Shown here: positions 55,473-63,853 of the stretch, in pieces
How the letters are laid out: each line of letters begins with the position of its first letter
Numbering within the stretch: position 1 is the first letter of the stretch
NCBI RefSeq assembly: GCF_031880315.1
Contig: NZ_CP134771.1
Coordinates: forward strand, 6,566,423-6,630,422
DNA from: Pseudomonas baltica
GTDB taxonomy: Bacteria; Pseudomonadota; Gammaproteobacteria; Pseudomonadales; Pseudomonadaceae
Direction of reading: 5' to 3'
DNA: 64,000 bases
The notes under the pieces: generated by a model
What the model was told of the DNA's origin: nothing
Database searches by the model: none
The model's input: only the letters and a program-made list of their open reading frames with translations
Position numbers and translations under genes: made by a program

Positions 55473-56588
55473 ATGACGACGCCCAGGATTTGTGTCGTTG
55501 GCGGCGGCCTGGTGGGCATGGCCCTGGCGTATGGCCTGGCCTGCGCCGGCGAATCGGTGTGCCTGCTGGATCAGGGCGATGTCGCCTGGCGTGCGGCGCG
55601 CGGCAACTTCGGACTGGTATGGGTACAGGGCAAGGGCTTTGGCCTGCCTGCCTACGCACGCTGGACGCGGACCTCGGCCGCCCTGTGGCCACGGCTGGCC
55701 CAGGACCTGATGGCGGACACCGGCATTGACGTACACCTGCACCAACCCGGCGGCTTTCAGCTATGCCTGGATGGCGCCGAGCTGGAAGAGGAAGTATGGC
55801 GCCTGAGCTGGCTGCGCGAAGCAGTGGGCAGCGACTACCGCTTCGAGGTCCTCGACCCCGTGCAACTGCGCCAGCGCCTGCCCGGCGCAGGCCCGACCTT
55901 GGTCGGTGCCTGCTATTGCCCCGACGATGGCCACGTCAATCCATTGCTGCTGTTACGGGCGTTGAGCACCGCCATGCAAAAGCGCGGAGTGATCTTGCAT
56001 ACCCATGCCAACGTGCAGCGTATCGAACGCGCTGGCGACGCTTATCGGCTGTCGGGCGAGGGGCGCGAGTGGACCGCCGAGCGCGTAATCTTCGCCGCCG
56101 GGCTGGGCAACCGTGCACTGGCGGCGCAGGTAGGGCTGAACATCGAGGTGCAACCCAACCGCGGACAGATCCTGGTCACCGAGCGGATTGCACCGTTCCT
56201 GCACTACCCCACCAGTTACGTCCGCCAGACCGCCGAAGGCAGCGTGCAGCTGGGCGACTCCCATGAAGCCGTGGGGTTGGATGACGGTGTGAGCCGAGGC
56301 GTCATGGCCGATCTGGCGCAGCGGGCCGTGCGCTGTTTCCCCCTGCTGGCCAAGGTTCAGGTGGTCCGCACCTGGGGCGCATTGCGGGTACTGAGCCCCG
56401 ATGGCTTTCCGATTTACCAAGAGTCCCGCGAGGCACCCGGGGTATTCGCCACCACGTGCCACAGCGGCGTGACCCTCGCCGCCGCGCACGCATTCGTGCT
56501 GTCGCCGTGGCTGGCCGGGGGGCCTGCTCCGCACGCCATAGCGGCCTTCAACGACCAGCGGTTCAAGGAGCATGGCCATGGGCGCTGA
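55473..56588 (+). CDS. FAD-dependent amine/opine oxidase subunit, DAO type (OoxB/HcnC-like)
   Basis: A 371-residue flavoprotein of the D-amino-acid-oxidase fold, starting with ICVVGGGLVGMALAYGLA and closing with GVFATTCHSGVTLAAAHAFVLSPWL. With the next two genes it forms a three-subunit dehydrogenase like octopine/nopaline oxidase, D-hydroxyproline dehydrogenase or HcnABC hydrogen cyanide synthase. The gene order (large DAO, small Fe-S, second FAD subunit) and the OccR-like regulator favour opine or N-substituted amino acid oxidation. CAGGAG supports ATG 55473. Confidence 0.82.
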   Translation: MTTPRICVVGGGLVGMALAYGLACAGESVCLLDQGDVAWRAARGNFGLVWVQGKGFGLPAYARWTRTSAALWPRLAQDLMADTGIDVHLHQPGGFQLCLDGAELEEEVWRLSWLREAVGSDYRFEVLDPVQLRQRLPGAGPTLVGACYCPDDGHVNPLLLLRALSTAMQKRGVILHTHANVQRIERAGDAYRLSGEGREWTAERVIFAAGLGNRALAAQVGLNIEVQPNRGQILVTERIAPFLHYPTSYVRQTAEGSVQLGDSHEAVGLDDGVSRGVMADLAQRAVRCFPLLAKVQVVRTWGALRVLSPDGFPIYQESREAPGVFATTCHSGVTLAAAHAFVLSPWLAGGPAPHAIAAFNDQRFKEHGHGR

Positions 56589-56895
56589 GCCTTTATTTAC
56601 CAGCCTCGATGGCGATGATCAGGTGCGGGTCAGCATCGAGTTCGACGGACAAGCGATAAGCGTGCTCGATAACGTGCCGTTGGCCAGTGCATTGCTCGAA
56701 GCTGGCGTCGAATATACCCGCCGCCACCCGGTCAGCGCCGGGCCGCGCAACGCCTATTGCATGATGGGGGTGTGCTTCGAGTGCCTGGTGTCGATCGAGG
56801 GGGTTTTGCAGCAGGCTTGCCAGGTCCCGACGCGCTCCGGGCTGTGCGTCAGCCGGTACGCTATCCATCCGGCCGAGGAGGCAAGCGATGAATGA
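56578..56895 (+). CDS. [2Fe-2S] small subunit of the oxidase (HcnA-like)
   Basis: A 105-residue ferredoxin-like subunit. Four cysteines in the order C-x4-C-x2-C-x11-C (CMMGVCFEC, then a Cys after QQA) bind the cluster that connects the two flavoproteins. AAGGAG is seven bases before ATG 56578, so this start is preferred over ATG 56572. It overlaps the previous gene by 11 bases and the next by eight, which fits fixed subunit ratios. Confidence 0.87.
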   Translation: MGAEPLFTSLDGDDQVRVSIEFDGQAISVLDNVPLASALLEAGVEYTRRHPVSAGPRNAYCMMGVCFECLVSIEGVLQQACQVPTRSGLCVSRYAIHPAEEASDE

Positions 56896-58264
56896 ATCGA
56901 TCGATGTGCTGATCGTCGGCGCCGGTCCGGCGGGCATGGCGGCAGCGCTGCAGTTGCACGCATTGGGCGTGCAGGTGCGCGTGCTGGACGACCAGGCCGG
57001 TCCGGGCGGGCAAATCTATCGTGGTGCCCATCAAGCCTCGGGCAAACGCAGTGCCGTACTGGGTGCGGACTACCAGGAAGGGATCGGCCAGGTGCGCCGG
57101 TTTCTGGCCAGCGGCATCGACTATGTTGCACTTGCCTCGGTGTGGTTGATCACGCCAGAGCGGGAGGTGCACTACCGCGTGGACGGTCAATTGCGCCGGG
57201 TCAAGGCGCAGAAGGTCTTGCTGTGCAGCGGCGCTTATGAACGGCCGATGCCGTTGCCAGGCTGGACGCTGCCGGGGGTGATGACCGCAGGCGCTGCGCA
57301 GATCCAACTCAAGGGCGCGGGCCAGATCCCCGTCTGCCCCGTGGTGATGGTGGGCAGCGGCCCATTGTTCTACCTGCTGGCGTGGCAATTGATGCGCGCC
57401 GGCGTGCGCATCGAAGCGCTGGTCGACACCGCCAGCCCCCTGGACCTTTTGCGGGCGCTGCGCCATTTGCCTCGGGCGCTGGGCAATCTGCGGCAACTGG
57501 GCAAGGGCCTGAAATTGTTGTACGCCCTGCGCCGGGCTGCGGTGCCCTGGTTTCGTGCTGCCAGTGGTGTGCGGATCGAAGGTCAGGCCCACGCCGAAGG
57601 GGTCAGCTTTGTCAGTGGCGGCCGGTCTCATCGTTTCTCCAGCCGGCTGGTGCTGCTTCATCAAGGCGTCGTACCCAATACTCAGCCGACCTTGGCACTG
57701 CGCGCGGCACATCGCTGGGATGAGCAACGTCAATGCTGGGTCGCAGAGCAGAGCGAATGGGGAGAACTGAGCGTGGCCGGCTGCTTTGTAGCCGGCGATG
57801 GCGGTGGTATCGAAGGTGCCGAAGCGGCAGCGATACAGGGCAGGATCACCGCGATCGGTATTACCCTGGCGTTGCAACGGCTCACACCCGAGCAAGCGCA
57901 GAGCCTGGCAGGGCCCGAGCGCAAGCGCCTGACCCAGGTGCGCAGCGCGCGGCCGCTTCTGGACGCCCTGTACCCACCGCAGCGCGCCTACCTGGCCCCC
58001 GCCGACGAGACCATCGTATGCCGCTGTGAAGACGTGACCGCAGGCGCCATCCGTCAATACGCGGCGCTCGGCTGCCAGGGGCCGAACCAGACCAAAGCCT
58101 ATGGACGCTGCGGCATGGGGCCTTGTCAGGGGCGCCAATGCGGCTTGTCAGTGACGCGCCTGCTGGCCGACGCCCACGGCGTCAGCCCGGCCGAAGTGGG
58201 TTACTACCGCATCCGCCCTCCCCTCAAGCCCATCACCTTGGGCGACCTGGCCAACGAACAATGA
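56888..58264 (+). CDS. FAD/NAD-type oxidase subunit with BFD-like [2Fe-2S] domain (OoxA/HcnB-like)
   Basis: A 458-residue protein with an FAD-binding fold (DVLIVGAGPAGMAAALQL), a second dinucleotide turn (VVMVGSGPLFYLLAWQL), and a C-terminal BFD-like cluster domain (CRCEDVTAGAIRQY, then CGMGPCQGRQC). It is the third subunit of the heterotrimeric dehydrogenase and probably carries electrons from the DAO subunit to the respiratory chain. The operon context suggests opine or imino-acid catabolism; hydrogen cyanide synthesis is unlikely given the importer and OccR-like regulator. Confidence 0.85.
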   Translation: MNESIDVLIVGAGPAGMAAALQLHALGVQVRVLDDQAGPGGQIYRGAHQASGKRSAVLGADYQEGIGQVRRFLASGIDYVALASVWLITPEREVHYRVDGQLRRVKAQKVLLCSGAYERPMPLPGWTLPGVMTAGAAQIQLKGAGQIPVCPVVMVGSGPLFYLLAWQLMRAGVRIEALVDTASPLDLLRALRHLPRALGNLRQLGKGLKLLYALRRAAVPWFRAASGVRIEGQAHAEGVSFVSGGRSHRFSSRLVLLHQGVVPNTQPTLALRAAHRWDEQRQCWVAEQSEWGELSVAGCFVAGDGGGIEGAEAAAIQGRITAIGITLALQRLTPEQAQSLAGPERKRLTQVRSARPLLDALYPPQRAYLAPADETIVCRCEDVTAGAIRQYAALGCQGPNQTKAYGRCGMGPCQGRQCGLSVTRLLADAHGVSPAEVGYYRIRPPLKPITLGDLANEQ

Positions 58265-58310
58265 ATTGCCCTTACCTGCCATCTCCCATCGACTGCGAAG
58301 GACACACACC

Positions 58311-58676
58311 ATGACCGATATCATCCGCCAGCAACCCAACGCCCGCCTCAGCCGCGCGGTCATTCACAACAACGTCGTTTGGCTGGCCGGCGTCGCCCCC
58401 GCCGACTGTAGTCAGGACGCCGCCGGTCAGACGCGCCAGGTGCTGGCGCGTATCGACGAATTATTGAAGGATGCCGGTACCGACCGCAGCCGCTTGCTGT
58501 CGGTGCAAATATGGATGGGGCACATGGCGCGCGACCTGGAGGCCATGAACAGCGCTTGGGTAGAATGGCTCGGCGATGCCGGCCGCCCCGCGCGCGCGAC
58601 CTGCCAGGTGGCCTTCGACGATCCGGACTTGCTGGTGGAGATCATCGTGACAGCGGCGGTCAAGGCACCAGACTGA
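58311..58676 (+). CDS. RidA/YjgF-family imine deaminase
   Basis: A 121-residue RidA-like protein (LSRAVIHNNVVWLAGVAP, TRQVLARIDELLKDAGTDRSRLLSVQIWM, GRPARATCQVAFDDPDLLVEIIVTAAV). The glycine and the arginine of the active site are present in the last part. RidA proteins hydrolyse reactive enamines or imines made by flavin amine oxidases, so its place at the end of the oxidase operon makes sense. GAAGGA supports ATG 58311. Confidence 0.85.
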   Translation: MTDIIRQQPNARLSRAVIHNNVVWLAGVAPADCSQDAAGQTRQVLARIDELLKDAGTDRSRLLSVQIWMGHMARDLEAMNSAWVEWLGDAGRPARATCQVAFDDPDLLVEIIVTAAVKAPD

Positions 58677-58731
58677 TCAGCACATGGCGCTGGAGTCCCC
58701 ACCGCCGGGCCAATCCTTGGCCAGGGGATGC

Positions 58732-58751
58732 GGCCCAACAAAGCTTGGGCC
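58732..58751. terminator. Hairpin after the opine-type operon
   Basis: GGCCCAA-CAAAGC-TTGGGCC, a perfect 7-base stem between the convergent RidA and porin genes. No T-run, so it is a weak candidate. Confidence 0.4.
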
Positions 58752-58817
58752 AGCCAAGCCTCTTTTGCCTTCACCTCGCGGCACATGGCGCCATCAGGCA
58801 AGTTGCAGAACGAGCGA

Positions 58818-60176
58818 TTAGAACTGCGACTGCACTTGCAGTCCCAGGACCAGCGCATTATCCACTTGGCGCACGCCATCCGGGTTCTTGACGAACTGCA
58901 CGTTCGGCATGATGTTCAACCACTTGGTCGCCTGAATCCCGTAGTTGAGCTCTGCCGCATATTCCGTGTGCTGCTCAGGCACGTAGGCTGCATCGTCGTA
59001 GCTGGCGCCGCTCTGGTCATTGGCTGTTTTGGCATTGCGCAAGAACCGCGAACTGGCGTGAATGCGCGCGATACCCAGCCCCAGAGTATCCGTCGGACGC
59101 GCGTCGAACGGACCTTTGTAGGTCAATGCGACCTTTTGGTAGCTGTCTACCGCAGTGGTGGCCTTGTCCTGGAACGTGGCGCTCGCCGACAACGTCAGGC
59201 CGCGGGAGGTATCACCGCCCACTGAGGTCAGTTGCTGCTTGCCGATCAGCCAGAAACCGTGCCGGCTCGAATCGCTGCGATACGCGTCGCCGGTGATGGC
59301 CGCCACACGGTTGTTGTCGTCCTTGTAGACGTCGGTGCCATTGGCGGAACTGTGGTAATAACCCAGGCGATATTCCCCAGGCAGTTGGCTGACCTTGGGC
59401 GTCCAGATCAGCTCGACAGGCACGAAGGTGCCGGAAGTACCGGAGCCGTTGAGCTTGAAGCCATTGTCGTTATCGAGGTCGGACGGATTGACGTTGAATG
59501 CGCCGATTTGTGCGTAAACCTGATCGGCCACGCGATAACGAATGCGTGCCGCCCATTGGCTGATGGGCGAGTTATAAATGCTGTCGACGTAGTTGCCCGG
59601 CTGGGAGCCGCAGAATGCCAGGCTTTGAAACACGCAATCCTCGACCGCGAATTCGTCACTGACCGCGAACCGACCCGCCTTGATGTTGATACGGTCGTCG
59701 AACCAGCCTTTGCTCAACCACAGCTCGCTCAGCCGGGTCACACTGCCGCGACCTTGGATTTGCTGAGTCGAACTCATGCCCGTGGCGCGGGGATCGGCAA
59801 TCTTGTCGTTGATGTTGTCGCCGTTACGATTGGTCAGCGAGATACTGAAAGCCGTGTCGCTCCACCCCATGAGTTTTTGCAGATCGATATTCGCGCCCAG
59901 ATTGAACTGGTCCGCGTAGCGGGTCACCCTATCGTGCTTCTTGTAGCCTCCGTGAACATTGGAGGCAGACTCGCCAAGGTAGCCCATCTGGATATCGATA
60001 CCCTTGTTCAGCCACTCGGTGCGCAATCCGCCCCAATCCCCGGTCATCCATGGAGAGTCGGCAGCGAATGCATCCGCCGCCTGGACATCAAGCGAGCAAC
60101 CGGTGGCGGCGCACAATGAAAGAATTGCCAGAAACGCGGGGCGCGGACGAGCGGCGGCGCGAGAGCCATATGGCAT
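58818..60176 (-). CDS. OprB-family carbohydrate porin
   Basis: A 452-residue outer-membrane porin. It has a signal peptide (PAFLAILSLCAATGCSLDVQA) and the OprB opening (SPWMTGDWGGLRTEWLNKGIDIQMGYLGESASNVHGG). Alternating beta strands follow, ending with aromatic closure LGLQVQSQF. OprB-type porins admit glucose and other sugars. AAGGA upstream and the signal context favour ATG 60176 over the TTG at 60182. No sugar ABC transporter is adjacent, so it may serve a distant pathway or the gluconate system. Confidence 0.87.
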   Translation of the reverse strand: MPYGSRAAARPRPAFLAILSLCAATGCSLDVQAADAFAADSPWMTGDWGGLRTEWLNKGIDIQMGYLGESASNVHGGYKKHDRVTRYADQFNLGANIDLQKLMGWSDTAFSISLTNRNGDNINDKIADPRATGMSSTQQIQGRGSVTRLSELWLSKGWFDDRINIKAGRFAVSDEFAVEDCVFQSLAFCGSQPGNYVDSIYNSPISQWAARIRYRVADQVYAQIGAFNVNPSDLDNDNGFKLNGSGTSGTFVPVELIWTPKVSQLPGEYRLGYYHSSANGTDVYKDDNNRVAAITGDAYRSDSSRHGFWLIGKQQLTSVGGDTSRGLTLSASATFQDKATTAVDSYQKVALTYKGPFDARPTDTLGLGIARIHASSRFLRNAKTANDQSGASYDDAAYVPEQHTEYAAELNYGIQATKWLNIMPNVQFVKNPDGVRQVDNALVLGLQVQSQF

Positions 60177-60485
60177 AAACAATCAATCCTTTTTTAGTTA
60201 TCGACCTGCAGGCAATACGCACCTGAGCAAGAGTGATGCTGGCGTCAGGGCTTGAACTAAAAATCCCAGACATCAACATTGAATTTTTAATATTGACGTA
60301 ATAGTTTGCCACGCCCTTCGGTAAAAATCACAGTTTAGATTGTTGCGCTTCCTGCAAATACTTATTACCTGGGCCGCTCTATAATCAACACCAATCCCAT
60401 GTTATGAGCGGCGCAAAAGGACTATTTGTTCTTGGCGGCACCCGTGACGATCAGTTTCGTGCGCACGGTGGATCAATCCGAGTGA
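60177..60485. other. Gap upstream of the porin gene
   Basis: No gene seen in 309 bases. It is AT-rich around 60255-60310. A TATAAT near 60380 is on the plus strand, where no gene follows, so it is not assigned as a promoter. The porin promoter must lie here but I cannot place it. Confidence 0.4.
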
Positions 60486-61406
60486 TCATGCTTCCCGGTA
60501 TTCCACCGTCAGGTGAGTGACCTCATGCACCGGCTTCAAGACTGCCCGCACGTCATCCGCCGAGAGTTCGGCACTGCCATACACACTGACGATGGCAGCT
60601 CGGGCCTGCGGGCCAACGCGCCACACGTGCAGGTCGGTGATGGCGAGTGTTCCGCTTTGATCCAGCAACTCGCGGATTTCTTTGGCCACGTGCTCGTCGG
60701 TCCTGTCCAGCAGCACCGCAGAGGTGTCCTTCATAAGCGACCACGCCCACCGGGCAATTACCACAGCACCGACGATGCCGATCACCGGATCAAGCCAGAC
60801 CCAGCCCAGGAACTTGCCTGCCAGCAACGCGGCGATGGCCAGCACGGAAGTGACCGCATCCGCCAGGACGTGCACGTACGCCGACCGCAGGTTGTTATCC
60901 GCGCCATGGGTGTGGTCGTGATGATGATCATGATTGTGTGCATGCCCATGCCCACCACCGGATAGCAGCAACGCGCTGACGATATTCACGATCAAACCAA
61001 CAATGGCGATAAGCGTGGCGGTGCCGAACTGAACCGCCGTCGGCTCGAGCAAGCGCATGACCGACTCCACGCCTATGCCCGCTGAGATCAGGCCAAGGAT
61101 GAGCGCGGAGGCGAATCCCCCGAGATCACCGACCTTGCCGGTCCCGAAGCTGTAGGCGTCGCTGGTCGCATGTTTACGCGCAAACCCATAGGCCGCCGCG
61201 GTGATGCCCAAGGCAGCAGCATGAGTGGCCATATGGAAGCCATCAGCGAGCAGCGCCATGGAGCCGGTGATGTACCCGGCAGCAATCTCACCGACCATCA
61301 TGACCACCGTCAATACGACGACCCACAGGGTGCGGCGCGCATTTTGATCGTGATCGATGCCCAGAAAGTTGTGGCTATGGACGTGGTGTAACGCTGTGGT
61401 TTTCAT
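60486..61406 (-). CDS. dmeF: DmeF-type Co/Ni cation diffusion facilitator
   Basis: A 306-residue CDF exporter of the DmeF branch: it starts with a histidine-rich segment (HHVHSHNFLGIDHDQNARRTLW), has the metal motif ALLADGFHMATHAAAL, a long histidine-rich loop (GHGHAHNHDHHHDHTHG) after helix IV, and AYVHVLADAVTSVLA in helix V. DmeF proteins export cobalt and nickel. I choose ATG 61406, seven bases after the DmeR stop and typical of the family; ATG 61424 would overlap the regulator by 11 bases. It is co-transcribed with the metal-responsive repressor. Confidence 0.88.
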   Translation of the reverse strand: MKTTALHHVHSHNFLGIDHDQNARRTLWVVVLTVVMMVGEIAAGYITGSMALLADGFHMATHAAALGITAAAYGFARKHATSDAYSFGTGKVGDLGGFASALILGLISAGIGVESVMRLLEPTAVQFGTATLIAIVGLIVNIVSALLLSGGGHGHAHNHDHHHDHTHGADNNLRSAYVHVLADAVTSVLAIAALLAGKFLGWVWLDPVIGIVGAVVIARWAWSLMKDTSAVLLDRTDEHVAKEIRELLDQSGTLAITDLHVWRVGPQARAAIVSVYGSAELSADDVRAVLKPVHEVTHLTVEYREA

Positions 61407-61413
61407 AGCGGTC

Positions 61414-61689
61414 TCATTTCCCATAGCGGCGAATGGCTTCGAGCAGCTCGCGGGTACCTTGGGCTCGCTCTTCATCGGACAAGCCCGCCTTGGCGACGTG
61501 CTCCCAGGCGTGGTCTTCGATGATTTCATCCAGCAAGCCGTTCATGGCGCCACGAGTGGCGGCCACCAGGTGCAGGGTCTTGGCACAATCTGCGTTGCCT
61601 TCCAAGGCCCGCTCGATCGCCTGAACCTGACCCGCAATGCGCTTGACCCGCTGAAGCAACGCCTCTTTTCCCACCTTGGTGTGCGACAT
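61414..61689 (-). CDS. dmeR: RcnR/CsoR-family metal-responsive repressor, DmeR
   Basis: A 91-residue all-helical repressor of the FrmR/RcnR/CsoR family. The N-terminal metal histidine (MSHTKVGKEALLQRVKRIAGQVQAIERALEG) and the Cys in NADCAKTLHLVAATRGAMNGLL fit cobalt/nickel sensors, with a further His in IEDHAWEHV. Metal binding lifts repression of dmeR-dmeF. The start ATG 61689 is the family start; the open frame beyond it crosses the operator. An operator-like C-run lies immediately upstream. Confidence 0.87.
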   Translation of the reverse strand: MSHTKVGKEALLQRVKRIAGQVQAIERALEGNADCAKTLHLVAATRGAMNGLLDEIIEDHAWEHVAKAGLSDEERAQGTRELLEAIRRYGK

Positions 61690-61691
61690 GG

Positions 61692-61710
61692 GATACCCCC
61701 CTACCCTATA
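61692..61710. promoter_or_regulatory. RcnR-type operator upstream of dmeR
   Basis: GATACCCCCCTACCCTATA on the plus strand: a run of six C flanked by TA-rich sequence, as in RcnR and DmeR operators, directly before the dmeR start. It probably overlaps the ribosome site or promoter and mediates self-repression. Confidence 0.55.
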
Positions 61711-62034
61711 AAGACGAGCATCATGTACGGCATTGGCGTCGAGAGCAATACGCGAACCACCCAACATTGCGCCGGAAACCGATTGCACCAGGCCCCGCCC
61801 TGACATACCTTGCCCCGCTCACTGACTACGCAGCGAACCTTGAGCTGCAAATGCGAGACGTGCGGCCACACGGGAGGCCCGTGATACGTTTCGAAGACAT
61901 CGCCCCGTCTGACTGGGCTGGCGCCGCCGAGCTGTCAGGTGGCACGCCTGAGGGGTTTCCCCAGCATCGGTTAGGAAGGAACGGCTTGTACGAATAGGGT
62001 TCGAACCTTTCACACCCATTTTTCAGGAGTCACC

Positions 62035-62829
62035 ATGAAAATCGATTTGAGCGGTAAACGCGCCCTGGTCACCGCCTCTACCGGCGGAATCGGCTACGCC
62101 ATTGCCAAAGGCCTCGCTGAGGCCGGCGCCACGGTCGTCGTCAACGGCCGCAGCGACAAGTCCGTCAATGGCGCCGTCGCCCGTCTGCAAGCCGAAGTGC
62201 CTGACGCGTCGATCTCGGGCGTCGTCGCCGACCTGGGCAATGCGCAAGGCGTTGCTGCGCTGGTCAGCGGTGCGGGGGCGATCGATGTGCTGGTCAACAA
62301 CGCCGGCGTCTATGGCGTCCAGGATTTTTTTGAAACCGCCGACGACGTCTGGGACCAGTACTGGGACACCAACGTCATGTCGGGGGTGCGCCTGAGCCGC
62401 GCACTATTGCCGGCCATGGTCGCCAAGGGCTGGGGTCGGGTGGTATTCATCGCCTCGGAGTCGGCCCGTAATATTCCGGCGGACATGATCCACTACGGCG
62501 TTTCCAAAACGGCTCAGCTGGGCTTGGCCCGTGGCTTGGCCAAACGCGTTGCCGGCAGCGGCGTGACCGTCAACAGCGTGTTGCCAGGCCCGACCTTGTC
62601 CGAAGGCATGGCCGGTATGCTGCAAGGCGAAATAGAGCGTAGCGGCAAATCCTTGGAAGCGGTCGCGGCCGACTTCGTGAAGGAACATCGCCCGAGTTCG
62701 ATTATCCAGCGCGCCGCTTCGACTGACGAAGTGGCCAACATGGTCGTCTACGTCTGCTCGCCTCAAGCCAGCGCGACCACCGGCGCCTCGCTGCGGGTCG
62801 ACGGCGGCGTGGTCGACGATATCGTTTGA
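62035..62829 (+). CDS. Short-chain dehydrogenase/reductase
   Basis: A 264-residue SDR, monocistronic. Cofactor motif TASTGGIG near residues 13-20, NGR after beta-2 (favours NADP), NNAG at the end of beta-4, catalytic Ser in IASESAR and Tyr-x-x-x-Lys in IHYGVSKTAQ. The C-terminus TTGASLRVDGGVVDDIV is family-typical. CAGGAG precedes ATG 62035. The substrate is unknown. The 228 bases before it, partly covered by a 76-codon frame of no family, show nothing convincing. Confidence 0.87.
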   Translation: MKIDLSGKRALVTASTGGIGYAIAKGLAEAGATVVVNGRSDKSVNGAVARLQAEVPDASISGVVADLGNAQGVAALVSGAGAIDVLVNNAGVYGVQDFFETADDVWDQYWDTNVMSGVRLSRALLPAMVAKGWGRVVFIASESARNIPADMIHYGVSKTAQLGLARGLAKRVAGSGVTVNSVLPGPTLSEGMAGMLQGEIERSGKSLEAVAADFVKEHRPSSIIQRAASTDEVANMVVYVCSPQASATTGASLRVDGGVVDDIV

Positions 62830-62929
62830 TGTGCCGGAGGGGGGGCGCTTGGAGCCGCCCCTCCCCGTCGGGGTTGCCATCGCGGACGCGTAACTCGCTC
62901 GGCCAGAAGAAACGCTTGCGTACGCTTTT

Positions 62930-63853
62930 CTAATCCTCTGCTTTTATAAGCTGTCCAAGCGTATTTACGGATTGCACGGCCATCCCCTCGAACGGCACCG
63001 GCACTGACTTCACCGCCCCATTCAGATTCCGATACCGGTGATAAATCCCTCCTCCCGGCAGCAGCCGCCCACGCTCTACCTGCCGTTGCCCGTCGAGCAC
63101 ATAGCGTACCGTCTGCTCCTGTCCGAGCGCCTGCCCGTCACCGGCGTGCAGGTCTTGGGCGAGCACGCGCAGGGTTTCGTCGATACACTGCTGCAGTTGC
63201 CCATCCACCAACGCCATATCCAGTTGACCATCATCAACGCATTGCGTACCGCAACGGCGGAACGGCTGGCCGACGACCTCGATATGCCGGCGGTACAAGG
63301 CGCTACCGGCGATGTCCTGTACCTGCACGCGGCTCACCAGGGTGAAGCTACCCCGGTCGGCCGAAAGCACCAGTTGCGGCTCCACAATCAAATGCGCGGT
63401 GACGGCGCCTTGCCCCAAAGGCAGCCCTGCGGTCATGCCTGCCTGCCGGAAGCGTTGGGTCAGCTTGTCGTCCACCGCCTGGTTGCTCAGTAGCGCCGCC
63501 ATTGGCCGGGCATCTTTTTGCGCTGCGGCGCGGGCGTCTCGCTCCAGCACGCCGGTGCCGGTCTGGGTATTGATTGCGCTGGCCACCAGCAGCCCCACTA
63601 CCCCACCCGCCTGCACCGAACTGCGAGTGACATTATTGGTGGTGAGCGCAGCAGCCTCGGCCGCCTTGGCATCGATCACCATCTGCGCGCTGACAAAACC
63701 GTCCTTTGGCACCTGCACCTGAACCTGCACGCCGTGGGCAGTGACATAAGGCAATGCAGTCGGATCATTGAAACTGGCTTCGGGCGGCGGACTTTGCGCG
63801 CAGCCGGTCAAGGTCAGCGCGGTCAATAGCGCTATCGAGCACCTGAGCTTCAT
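62930..63853 (-). CDS. Uncharacterised lipoprotein
   Basis: A 307-residue lipoprotein with signal LRCSIALLTALTLTGC, lipidated at about Cys18. A hydrophobic stretch (AGGVVGLLVASAINTQTGTG) lies near residue 85 and is followed by an alanine-rich helical part. The remainder is beta-rich. I do not recognise the family beyond its presence in pseudomonads. The start ATG 63853 overlaps the stop of the preceding gene (ATGA), so the two are translated together and probably belong to one cell-envelope system reaching past the window. Confidence 0.7.
   Translation of the reverse strand: MKLRCSIALLTALTLTGCAQSPPPEASFNDPTALPYVTAHGVQVQVQVPKDGFVSAQMVIDAKAAEAAALTTNNVTRSSVQAGGVVGLLVASAINTQTGTGVLERDARAAAQKDARPMAALLSNQAVDDKLTQRFRQAGMTAGLPLGQGAVTAHLIVEPQLVLSADRGSFTLVSRVQVQDIAGSALYRRHIEVVGQPFRRCGTQCVDDGQLDMALVDGQLQQCIDETLRVLAQDLHAGDGQALGQEQTVRYVLDGQRQVERGRLLPGGGIYHRYRNLNGAVKSVPVPFEGMAVQSVNTLGQLIKAED

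Noticed and set aside
55473..58264. Three oxidase genes as hydrogen cyanide synthase hcnABC
   Set aside because: Gene order differs from hcnABC, and the OccR-like regulator, amino-acid importer and RidA fit catabolism of an imported amine instead.
60376..60390. TATAAT resembling a -10 box on the plus strand
   Set aside because: No gene follows in that direction and no good -35 is at 17 bases, so it is taken as chance in an AT-rich gap.
61767..61997. 76-codon plus-strand frame before the SDR gene
   Set aside because: No ribosome site, overlaps the upstream part of dmeR on the other strand, and shows no domain.
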